From: Modestobacter sp. VKM Ac-2984
GTDB taxonomy: Bacteria; Actinomycetota; Actinomycetes; Mycobacteriales; Geodermatophilaceae
DNA length: 64,000 nt
Reading direction: 5' to 3'
Assembly (NCBI RefSeq): GCF_026967985.1
Contig: NZ_JAPVBJ010000002.1
Location: 352,349-416,348 of the forward strand
Below are positions 45,618 through 52,861 of the stretch, piece by piece. Numbering within the stretch: the stretch's first letter is position 1; every line of letters begins with the position of its first letter. The notes under the pieces were generated by a model, which did not search any database, had not been told where the DNA came from, and saw nothing but the letters and a program-made list of their open reading frames with translations. The position numbers and the translations under genes are program-made.

Positions 45618-47174
45618 GTGACGACGACGGCTCCCTTCTCCGGCCCGCTGGGCGCGGTGGTCGACGTCTTCTTCACCGGCGAGTCGCACCGCGACCTGGC
45701 GGGGCTGTCCTCTGATGAGCGGGTGGCGGCCCGGTTGCAGGGCGTGCAGCGGCGGCGGGCGATGGAGGCCGCAGAGGAGGCAGAGCTGATCCTGGAGCTG
45801 GCCGGTCGGCGGCCTGCCACCCCGGACCCGGATGGGCCGGGTGCCCGACGGCCGGGCTGGGCCAGTGAGTCCGGTGGCGCCGAGATCAGCGAGTTCTTCC
45901 TCGCCGAGCTGTCCGCGGTGCTGAACCTGGGTCGCGGGACCGCGGCGGTGCGGTTGCGGCGGGCACTGACCTGGTCGCAGAAGCTCCCGGGCACCGTCAC
46001 CGCTCTGGCGGCCGGGGAGCTGGATGAGCGGCGGGCCCATGTGCTGGCCGACGTCCTGGAACACACCCCGGCGCAGATCGCCGGGCAGGTCGAGGACGCG
46101 CTGCTCGGTGAGGCGGCCGGTCTGTCGGTGGCCCGGCTGGAGAGGCGCGCCACCGAGGAGCTGCTCCGGCTGGACGCCGCCGCCGCCGAGGAGCGTCGGG
46201 CAGAGGCGGAGAAGACCGCCGACGTACGGGTGCACCCCTCGCCCACCGACGGGCGGTCGATGCTGGCCGCGGACCTGCCCACCGATGAGGCCGTGGAGTG
46301 CCACGACCTGCTCGACCAACTGGCCCGAATGCTCAAGGCCGATGGCGATCCTCGCCCGATCGGGGCGCTGCGGGCGCACGTGTTGTCGCTGTTGATCCGC
46401 CGCCCTGCCGACTCCGGGCTGCCCGCGGTGGCCGTGAACCTCACGGTCATCGCCGAGCTGGCAGCGCTGGCCGGGGCGAGCAGTGCCCCGGGTGAGGTGA
46501 ACGGGCTGTCGATCACCGCCACCCACCTCCGCGAACTCCTGGCCCGAGTCGGCGCCCTCGGCCTCACCGCCCCCGACGGCGGGACCCTCACCTACGCCCT
46601 CACGGGGCCGGACGGGCAGCTGCTGGCCACGGTGACGCCCGCCGAGCTGGCCCGGCTGGCCCGCCGCGGCTGTCCCCAGCACCCCGACAGTGGCAGCACC
46701 GGCGCCGCCGAGTGGACCGTGGACACCGCCGGCCGGGATGTCAGCGAGGCCTGTGACTGTGTGGTCCTCGGGCCGCCGCCGGTGACCGCTGCCTACCGGC
46801 CCACCGACCGGCAACGGGCCTTCGTCACCACCCGCGACCGGCGCTGCCGGTTCCCCAACTGCGGGCAACGGGTCGGCTGGACAGATCTGGACCACGTCAC
46901 CGCCCACGCCTGCGGCGGGGCGACCGACTGCGCCAACCTCTGCTGCCTGTGTCGTAGCCACCACCGACTCAAGACCTTCGCCCCCGGCTGGCAGTACCGG
47001 ATGGACAGAGACGGCGCCCTGCACGTCACGACACCTTCCGGGGTCACGCGCATCACTCGCCCGCCAGGCCAGCGATCACCCGGCTCCCGATCACACCCCC
47101 CGAACCCGGAGCCCGGACCACCACCCGGCGCGCCACCACCGCTGGACCCGCTCGACGAGCCGCCGCCGTTCTGA
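45618..47174 (+). CDS. DUF222 and HNH endonuclease protein (13E12 repeat family)
   Basis: Protein of 518 residues with a long helical DUF222 domain (about 40-360) and a C-terminal HNH nuclease fold (about 395-455). The latter includes CRFPNCGQRVGWTDLDHVTA, then NLCCLCRSHHRLK, supplying the zinc cysteines and catalytic DH and HH. The last 35 residues are Pro/Gly-rich. Several M. tuberculosis 13E12 family genes are known LexA targets. The perfect SOS box directly before this GTG predicts DNA-damage induction. The target and biological role of the nuclease are unknown; members are often multicopy in a genome. Confidence 0.88.
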   Translation: MTTTAPFSGPLGAVVDVFFTGESHRDLAGLSSDERVAARLQGVQRRRAMEAAEEAELILELAGRRPATPDPDGPGARRPGWASESGGAEISEFFLAELSAVLNLGRGTAAVRLRRALTWSQKLPGTVTALAAGELDERRAHVLADVLEHTPAQIAGQVEDALLGEAAGLSVARLERRATEELLRLDAAAAEERRAEAEKTADVRVHPSPTDGRSMLAADLPTDEAVECHDLLDQLARMLKADGDPRPIGALRAHVLSLLIRRPADSGLPAVAVNLTVIAELAALAGASSAPGEVNGLSITATHLRELLARVGALGLTAPDGGTLTYALTGPDGQLLATVTPAELARLARRGCPQHPDSGSTGAAEWTVDTAGRDVSEACDCVVLGPPPVTAAYRPTDRQRAFVTTRDRRCRFPNCGQRVGWTDLDHVTAHACGGATDCANLCCLCRSHHRLKTFAPGWQYRMDRDGALHVTTPSGVTRITRPPGQRSPGSRSHPPNPEPGPPPGAPPPLDPLDEPPPF

Positions 47175-47242
47175 GCCTTCGTTCCTCGTGCCTGCCTGCC
47201 GTCTCGGCCTGTGTCGGCGCCCGCGCTGACCGCAGTCCGGGC

Positions 47243-47266
47243 GTTTCGTCGCCGACGCGCGGGTAG
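47243..47266 (+). promoter_or_regulatory. Candidate stress-sigma promoter before the 88-residue protein
   Basis: GTTT, a 14-base spacer and GGGTAG match the GTTT-N14-16-GGGTAT pattern of actinobacterial stress sigma factors in all but the last base. The ATG follows 10 bases later, so the leader would be very short. Confidence 0.4.
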
Positions 47267-47276
47267 GTCGGAGTGC

Positions 47277-47543
47277 ATGGCCGACGACATCGAGATCGAT
47301 GCCCAGGGTGAGCACGGCTACCTCGTGACCCAGCTGAGCGAGCTGGAGGACGTGCGCACCTGGTTCACGGTGACGCCCGAGGTGATGGACCAGCTGGGCT
47401 CCGACGACGAGGAGGACGTGGTGCTGCGCACCGTGCAGTTCCTGCGCAAGCACCAGGACGTCGCCGACTTCCCGGAGACCCTGGACCTGGAAGACGTCAT
47501 CGCCAGCTACGACGACTACCTGACGGTGATGACGGCGGACTGA
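47277..47543 (+). CDS. Small acidic hypothetical protein (88 residues)
   Basis: Soluble, acidic protein with a distinctive middle part, VRTWFTVTPEVMDQLGSDDE, and a C-terminal FPETLDLEDVIASYDDYLTV. It looks like a conserved actinobacterial small protein, but I cannot name the family. The ATG has GGAG 4 bases upstream. It precedes the MoxR gene by 22 bases and may be co-transcribed with it. Confidence 0.7.
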   Translation: MADDIEIDAQGEHGYLVTQLSELEDVRTWFTVTPEVMDQLGSDDEEDVVLRTVQFLRKHQDVADFPETLDLEDVIASYDDYLTVMTAD

Positions 47544-47565
47544 TCACGGCCGGGGCGCGGGTGGG

Positions 47566-48468
47566 ATGCTGCGACCTGTGACCGAGCCCACCTTGCCCGC
47601 CGACCCCGCTGCGCTGGCCGCGTCGCTCGAGGCCACCGGCTACCTGCCCGACGAGGGCCTGGCGACGGCGGCCTACCTGGCGCTGGTGATGCACCGGCCG
47701 CTGTTCCTCGAGGGGGAGGCCGGGGTCGGCAAGACGGCGCTGGCCCGCGCGCTCGCCGACGTCACCGGCCGGCCGATCTACCGGCTGCAGTGCTACGAGG
47801 GGCTGGAGGCCAGCCACGCCCTCTACGACTGGGACTTCGGCCGTCAGCTGCTGCACCTGCGCGCCGCCGAGGCCGCCGGTGCCGCCGAGCGCGCCGAGGA
47901 GCTGGAGGCCTCTCTCTACGACCGGCGGTTCCTGCTGGCCCGCCCGCTGCTGCAGGCGCTGGAGGACTCCCCCTCGGTGCTGCTGATCGACGAGGTCGAC
48001 CGGGCCGACGACGAGTTCGAGGCGTTCCTGCTCGAGGTGCTCAGCGACTTCACCATCTCCATCCCGGAGCTGGGGACGATCCGCGCGGAGACCCCGCCGC
48101 TCGTCGTCCTCACCTCCAACCGCACCCGCGAGGTGCACGACGCGCTCAAGCGCCGCTGCCTCTACCACTGGCTGGAGCACCCCGACTTCGATCGCGAGGT
48201 GGCGATCCTGCGCCGCCGGCTGCCCGACGTCACCGAGGAGCTGGCCCGCCAGGTCGCCCGCGCCACGGCCCGGCTCCGCGAGCTCGACCTGCTCAAGCCG
48301 CCCGGCGTGGCCGAGGCGATGGACTGGGCCACCGCACTGCACGCCCTCGGCGCCCGCGAGCTCGACCCGGACACCGCGGCCCGCACGCTGGGCGCGGTGC
48401 TGAAGTACCGGGAGGACACCGACCGCGTGCACGCACTCGCCCGGGGAGCGCTCTTCGGTGGCGGCTGA
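47566..48468 (+). CDS. MoxR-type AAA+ ATPase (CoxD-like)
   Basis: AAA+ ATPase of 300 residues with Walker A LEGEAGVGKTALARAL near residue 48, Walker B VLLIDEVDRADDEFE near 140 and sensor VVLTSNRTREVHDALKRRC near 180. The YEGLEASHALYDWDFGRQLL stretch is characteristic of the CoxD/MoxR group, which helps insert the sulfido/copper-type metal centre of CO-dehydrogenase-like molybdenum hydroxylases. Neighbours encode a VWA protein (11-base overlap) and an XdhC/CoxI protein. ATG chosen; a GTG four codons on is possible. Confidence 0.88.
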   Translation: MLRPVTEPTLPADPAALAASLEATGYLPDEGLATAAYLALVMHRPLFLEGEAGVGKTALARALADVTGRPIYRLQCYEGLEASHALYDWDFGRQLLHLRAAEAAGAAERAEELEASLYDRRFLLARPLLQALEDSPSVLLIDEVDRADDEFEAFLLEVLSDFTISIPELGTIRAETPPLVVLTSNRTREVHDALKRRCLYHWLEHPDFDREVAILRRRLPDVTEELARQVARATARLRELDLLKPPGVAEAMDWATALHALGARELDPDTAARTLGAVLKYREDTDRVHALARGALFGGG

Positions 48469-49642
48469 CCAGCGGCGGGACGTCGTCACCACGGTGCTCG
48501 GGTTCGCCCGCACGCTGCGGCACTCCGGCGTCGACGCCTCCCCCGACCGGGTCGAGGCGATGCTGGCCGCCGTCGCCCACCTCGACGTGCTGGACCCCAC
48601 CGCCGTCTACTGGTCCGGTCGGCTGACGCTCTGCGCGAGCCCCGACGACCTGGAGCGCTACGACGCCGGGTTCGCCGCGTACTTCGGGGGCGAGGCGCCG
48701 CGGGCGCGGCGGCCGTCGGGGGCGGAGGAGCAGCGGGTGGCCCAGTCCGCGCCGCTGCAGACCGGCGAGGGCAGTCAGGAGGGCGGGGAGCCCACCGAGC
48801 TCGCCACCCAGGCCAGCGGCGAGGAGGTGCTCCGGCACCGGGACGTCGCCGAGCTGACCGTCGCCGAACGCGACCAGCTGCGCCGGCTGTTCGCCCTGCT
48901 CGCCCCGGCCACCCCGATGCGTGCGTCGCGGCGCCGCAGCCCCTCGGCGCACGGCTCCATCCACCAGGCGCGCACGGTCCGGCGGGCGCTCCGCGACGGC
49001 GGGGAGATCACCCGGCTGGTGCACCACCGGGCCCGCCCGCGCCCGCGCCGGGTGGTGCTGCTGATCGACGTCTCCGGGTCGATGAGCCCCTACGCCGACG
49101 CGCTCCTGCGGTTCGCGCACGCCGCCGTCCGGGCCCGGCCGGCCAGCACCGAGGTGTTCACCATCGGCACCCGGCTGACCCGGGTGACCCGCGAGCTGCG
49201 GCTGCGGGACCCGGACAAGGCGCTGGCCGCCAGCGGTTCGGCGATCCCCGACTGGTCCGGCGGCACCCGGATCGGCGAGGTGCTCAAGGCCTTCCTGGAC
49301 CGCTGGGGCCAGCGCGGCACCGCCCGCGGCGCGATCGTGGTGGTCTGCAGCGACGGCTGGGAGCGCGGGGGGCCGGAGCTGCTGGGCGAGCAGATGACCC
49401 GGCTGGCCCGGCTGGCGCACGCCGTCGTCTGGGTGAACCCGCACAAGGGCCGGGCCGGCTACGAGCCGCTGACCGGCGGGATGGTGGCGGCGCTGCCGTC
49501 GATCGACTGCTTCGTCGCCGGGCACAGCCTTGCCGCCTTCGAGGAACTGGCGAGGGTCATCGAGAGGATCCCGGGCTCCTCACCACTCGCACGCTCACGG
49601 CGAGCCTCTGCCCGAGGCCGACAGGAGGAGTCTCATGCCTGA
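48458..49642 (+). CDS. VWA-domain protein (CoxE-like)
   Basis: Protein of 394 residues with an N-terminal helical region and a C-terminal von Willebrand A domain (about 195-370) whose metal site DVSGSMS is intact (near residue 208). It is the usual partner of MoxR ATPases, serving as a substrate adaptor in enzyme maturation. It overlaps the MoxR gene by 11 bases. The final 20 residues (SPLARSRRASARGR...) are encoded by a copy of a local 45-bp direct repeat. The natural C-terminus may therefore have been replaced by repeat sequence. Confidence 0.88.
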   Translation: MAADQRRDVVTTVLGFARTLRHSGVDASPDRVEAMLAAVAHLDVLDPTAVYWSGRLTLCASPDDLERYDAGFAAYFGGEAPRARRPSGAEEQRVAQSAPLQTGEGSQEGGEPTELATQASGEEVLRHRDVAELTVAERDQLRRLFALLAPATPMRASRRRSPSAHGSIHQARTVRRALRDGGEITRLVHHRARPRPRRVVLLIDVSGSMSPYADALLRFAHAAVRARPASTEVFTIGTRLTRVTRELRLRDPDKALAASGSAIPDWSGGTRIGEVLKAFLDRWGQRGTARGAIVVVCSDGWERGGPELLGEQMTRLARLAHAVVWVNPHKGRAGYEPLTGGMVAALPSIDCFVAGHSLAAFEELARVIERIPGSSPLARSRRASARGRQEESHA

Positions 49643-49700
49643 AGGACCTCGGTCCCCTCACCACTCGCAAGCTCGCGGCGAGCCTCTGCCCGAGGCCGAC
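49578..49700. repeat. Pair of 45-bp direct repeats around the VWA gene end
   Basis: Copies at 49578-49622 and 49656-49700 share CCTCACCACTCGCA and CGGCGAGCCTCTGCCCGAGG with two mismatches in total, spaced 78 bases start to start. The first copy lies in the VWA coding end, the second before the XdhC gene. Confidence 0.75.
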
Positions 49701-49716
49701 CGACAGGAGGACGCAG

Positions 49717-50838
49717 ATGCGCGATGTACTCGATGACCTGGTCGGGTGGTGGCAGGCGGGGGAGACCGTCGGCGTGGGCACCGTGGTGGCCACCTGGCGT
49801 TCCGCGCCGCGACCGGCGGGGGCGTCGATGCTGGTCGGTCCGGACGGGACGGCGGTCGGCAGCGTCTCCGGCGGCTGCGTCGAGGGCGCGGTCTACGCCG
49901 AGGCGCAGGACGTCCTCACCAGCGGCGAACCCACCCTGGAGCGGTACGGGGTGAGCGACGACGACGCCTTCGCCGTCGGCCTGACCTGCGGCGGGATCCT
50001 CGACGTCTACGTGGAGGCGATCTCCCGGGAGTCCTTCCCCGAGCTCGGCGACGTCGCCGCGTCGGTGGGTGCGCACGAGCCGGTCGCCGTCGTCACCTGC
50101 GTCAAGGGCCCGGCCGACCGGCTGGGCAAGCGGCTGGTGCTCTGGCCGGACCGTGCCTCGGGCACGCTCGGCCTCCAGCGGCTGGACGACGCCGTCGCCG
50201 ACGACGCCCGCGGCATGCTCGCCGCCGGCCGGACGGCGACCCTCACCTACGGCCACGACGGCGAGCGGCGCGGCGACGAGCTGACGCTGTTCGTCTCCTC
50301 CTTCGCCCCACCGGCCCGGATGGTCGTCTTCGGCGCGATCGACTTCGCCGCCGCCGTCGCCCGGGTGGGGTCCTTCCTCGGCTACCGGGTCACCGTCTGC
50401 GACGCCCGGCCGGTGTTCGCCACCGCCCGCCGCTTCCCCGACGCCGACGAGGTCGTCGTGGAGTGGCCGCACAAGTACCTGCAGGCCCAGGTGGACGCCG
50501 GGGCGCTCGACGAGCGCACGGTGCTGTGCGTGCTCACCCACGACCCGAAGTTCGACGTCCCGCTGCTGGAGGTCGCGCTCCGGCTGCCGGTGGCCTACGT
50601 CGGTGCGATGGGCTCCCGGCGCACCCACGACGAGCGGCTGGCGCGGCTGCGCGAGGCCGGGCTGGCCGAGGACGAACTGGTCCGTCTCGCCTCCCCGATC
50701 GGGCTGGACCTGGGCGCCCGCACCCCGGAGGAGACCGCCGTCTCGATCGCCGCGGAGATCATCGCGGGCCGCTGGGGCGGCACCGGTGAGCGGCTGGCCG
50801 AGGTCGCCGGCCCCATCCACCGCACCGCTGACCGCTGA
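49717..50838 (+). CDS. XdhC/CoxI-family molybdenum hydroxylase maturation protein
   Basis: Protein of 373 residues that in homologues binds sulfurated molybdenum cofactor and delivers it to xanthine-oxidase/CO-dehydrogenase-type apoenzymes. The N-terminal XdhC domain has [18 protein letters not shown] near residue 22, GSVSGGCVEGAVY near 48 and FAVGLTCGGILDVYVE near 88. The C-terminal Rossmann domain (about 200-340) has VVFGAIDFAAAVARVG and AYVGAMGSRRTH. The GAIDFAAA version is closer to CoxF/CoxI than XdhC (family impression). The ATG has ACAGGAGG upstream. Confidence 0.9.
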   Translation: MRDVLDDLVGWWQAGETVGVGTVVATWRSAPRPAGASMLVGPDGTAVGSVSGGCVEGAVYAEAQDVLTSGEPTLERYGVSDDDAFAVGLTCGGILDVYVEAISRESFPELGDVAASVGAHEPVAVVTCVKGPADRLGKRLVLWPDRASGTLGLQRLDDAVADDARGMLAAGRTATLTYGHDGERRGDELTLFVSSFAPPARMVVFGAIDFAAAVARVGSFLGYRVTVCDARPVFATARRFPDADEVVVEWPHKYLQAQVDAGALDERTVLCVLTHDPKFDVPLLEVALRLPVAYVGAMGSRRTHDERLARLREAGLAEDELVRLASPIGLDLGARTPEETAVSIAAEIIAGRWGGTGERLAEVAGPIHRTADR

Positions 50839-50908
50839 GAGGGGCCGATATCGCGACTTCGGCCCCTCCTCGACCACCAGAACGGCCATCCTGGTGGTCG
50901 AGGAGGGG
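50839..50908. other. Two overlapping, mutually exclusive hairpins between xdhC-like and MOSC genes
   Basis: Hairpin 1 pairs GAGGGGCCGA (50839-50848) with TCGGCCCCTC (50859-50868). Hairpin 2 has perfect 18-base arms, CCCCTCCTCGACCACCAG (50863-50880) with its complement at 50891-50908. They share CCCCTC, so only one can form. This could be a terminator plus an anti-terminator-like element, or a mobile REP-type repeat; its core resembles 10324-10347. Confidence 0.55.
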
Positions 50909-50920
50909 GACGATCGGCGG

Positions 50921-51535
50921 GTGACGGACGACGACCTGCCGTACCGCTGCGACGTCGAGGTCGTCGGGCTGCTCGCCTCGCCGGCGCACCGCTACGACGG
51001 GCGGCCGGACGCCGAGGTCGCGGCCCGCCCCGTGGAGTCACAGGACCGGATCGAGGTGCGCGCCGGCCTGGGGGTCGTCGGTGACCGCTACTTCGGCCGG
51101 CCCGCCCACCGGGACGCCTCGGTGACCGTGCTGGCGGTCGAGGCGCTGGAGGCCCTGGCGCAGGAGCTGGGCAACCAACCGTTCGACCCGCTCGCGGCCC
51201 GCCGCAACGTCGTGCTTCGGGGTGCGGAGGTCGAGGCGCTGCGCGGGCAGCTGTTCAGCCTGGACTGCGGCGAGGGGGTCGTCGTCCTCGCCGGTGGGCG
51301 GCCGGCCCACCCGTGCGCCTGGATGGACCTGGTGCTCGCGCCCGGTGCCCACCGCGGCCTGCGGGGGCGCGGCGGGGTGCGGTGCGCGCCGCGGACGGAC
51401 GGCATCCTGCGTCTGGGGGCGGCGGTGTTGCGCTCCGCTGTCCCGCTGGACCCGGCGCAGGCGGGTGCCGCCGTGCGGCCCGCGCCCCGTCCACCGACGG
51501 GGCGCGGGCTCGGTCAGCGGTCGGCGTCGGTGTAG
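50921..51535 (+). CDS. MOSC-domain protein
   Basis: Protein of 204 residues whose core (about 45-165) shows the MOSC pattern: GLGVVGDRYFGRPAHRDA near residue 48, then RRNVVLRGAEVEALRG near 92, and HPCAWMDLVLAPGAHRGLRG around the conserved cysteine that binds the molybdenum cofactor sulfur. MOSC proteins carry or use sulfurated molybdenum cofactor, in keeping with the XdhC-type gene upstream. The GTG has GAGGAGGGGGA about 12 bases upstream. The 3' end overlaps the convergent alcohol dehydrogenase gene by 22 bases. Confidence 0.82.
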   Translation: MTDDDLPYRCDVEVVGLLASPAHRYDGRPDAEVAARPVESQDRIEVRAGLGVVGDRYFGRPAHRDASVTVLAVEALEALAQELGNQPFDPLAARRNVVLRGAEVEALRGQLFSLDCGEGVVVLAGGRPAHPCAWMDLVLAPGAHRGLRGRGGVRCAPRTDGILRLGAAVLRSAVPLDPAQAGAAVRPAPRPPTGRGLGQRSASV

Positions 51536-52641
51536 ACGACCATCCCGCGGATGTTCTTGCCCTCGCGCATGTCCTGGTACCCCTGGTTGATCTCCGCCAG
51601 GGAGTACTTCTGGGTCACCAGCCCGTCCAGCTTGAGCTGACCTGCCTGGTAGAGGGCGAGCAGGGCGGGGATCTCCGCGCGCGGGTTCGCACCGCCGAAG
51701 ATCGCGCCCTGCAGGTCCTTCTGCAGCAGGGTGAACTCGAACAGGTTGAGCTTCACGTCCATGTTGGCTGCGTTGCCCATGCCGGTGACGACGACCCGGC
51801 CGCCCTTGCCGATCATCGAGACCGCGGCCTGGACGTCCTCCCCCTGGATGTCGCCGACGGTGATGATCGCCTTCTCCGCCATCCGGCCCCAGGTCATCTC
51901 GTTGACCACCGGGGTGGCCTCCTCGACGCTGGAGAAAACGTGGGTGGCGCCGAAGTCCTTGGCCCACTGGTGCTTCCCGGCGACCGGCTCGATCACCACC
52001 ACCCGCAGCGCCCCGGCGGCCGCGGCGCCCTGGATGGCGTTCATGCCCACGCCGCCGGCGCCCATGATCACGACCGTCTCACCCGGCCGGACGTCGGCCA
52101 CCTTGGTCGCCGAGCCCCAGCCCGTGGTCACGCCGCAGCCGACCAGTGCGGCCACCTCCAGCGGGATGCTCGGGTCGATCTTGACCACCGACGCCTGGTG
52201 CACGGTGATGTAGGGCGCGAACGTGCCGAGCAGGCACATCGGGACGACGTCCTTGCCGCCGGCCTGGACCCGGTAGGAGCCGTCGGAGATCGACGTCCCG
52301 GCCAGCAGGCTGGCGCCGAGGTCGCACAGGTTCTGGTGGCCGTTGGAACACGGCGGGCACTGCCCGCAGGCCGGGATGAACGCGGTGACGACGTGGTCGC
52401 CGACGGCCAGCCCGGTGACGCCCGGGCCCACCTCGGTGATGACGCCGGCGCCCTCGTGCCCGCCGAGCACCGGGTAGGAGCCGACCGGGGTGCCCCCGGT
52501 GACCAGGTGCTCGTCGGAGTGGCACAGCCCGGAGGCCGCCAGTTCCACGGTGACCTCGTTGGCGCGGGGGTCCCCGATCTCGATCTCCTCGATCGACCAC
52601 TCCTGGCCGACTCCCCACAGGATGGCGCCCTTGGTCTTCAA
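51514..52641 (-). CDS. NDMA-dependent (mycofactocin-linked) zinc alcohol dehydrogenase
   Basis: Medium-chain zinc alcohol dehydrogenase of 375 residues. Catalytic zinc ligands lie in SGLCHSDEH near residue 38 and LGGHEGAGVI near 60; the structural zinc site is CGQCPPCSNGHQNLC near 92; the nucleotide fold is IMGAGGVGMNAIQGA near 192. The start KGAILWGVGQEWSIEEIEIG is typical of the nicotinoprotein group whose tightly bound NAD is recycled through mycofactocin (NDMA in vitro). It begins with TTG behind a perfect GGAGG. The mycofactocin locus is about 7 kb away. Divergent from lldP. Confidence 0.9.
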   Translation of the reverse strand: MKTKGAILWGVGQEWSIEEIEIGDPRANEVTVELAASGLCHSDEHLVTGGTPVGSYPVLGGHEGAGVITEVGPGVTGLAVGDHVVTAFIPACGQCPPCSNGHQNLCDLGASLLAGTSISDGSYRVQAGGKDVVPMCLLGTFAPYITVHQASVVKIDPSIPLEVAALVGCGVTTGWGSATKVADVRPGETVVIMGAGGVGMNAIQGAAAAGALRVVVIEPVAGKHQWAKDFGATHVFSSVEEATPVVNEMTWGRMAEKAIITVGDIQGEDVQAAVSMIGKGGRVVVTGMGNAANMDVKLNLFEFTLLQKDLQGAIFGGANPRAEIPALLALYQAGQLKLDGLVTQKYSLAEINQGYQDMREGKNIRGMVVYTDADR

Positions 52642-52817
52642 CTGATGTCCTCCAGGTCTGCTGCGACCACGTCGTCGTTGATGTGGTCTCGCTCACAGAC
52701 TGCGGAGGGAGGAGGGCGACGTCAAGGCGGGATGGCGGGGAGGCCGCGTCACCGGCCGCCCACGCGTCCGGAGAGAGGGCTGGCGGACGGCGGTGTGGTG
52801 AGTCACAGTGCACCAGC

Positions 52818-52838
52818 ATCCGCGCGAGAGACGCGGAT
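52818..52838. promoter_or_regulatory. Short inverted repeat in the lldP leader
   Basis: ATCCGCG and CGCGGAT flank a 7-base spacer 24 bases before the chosen lactate permease start. It is either an operator or a small leader hairpin; no regulator lies beside it. Confidence 0.3.
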
Positions 52839-52861
52839 CTCTGCCGACGAGAGGCGTCAAC

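Noticed and set aside
52801-52861. Upstream in-frame GTG at 52808 as lactate permease start
   Set aside because: It would add 18 Arg/Pro-rich hydrophilic residues not typical of the family and overlap an inverted repeat. The GTG at 52862 has a better ribosome site.
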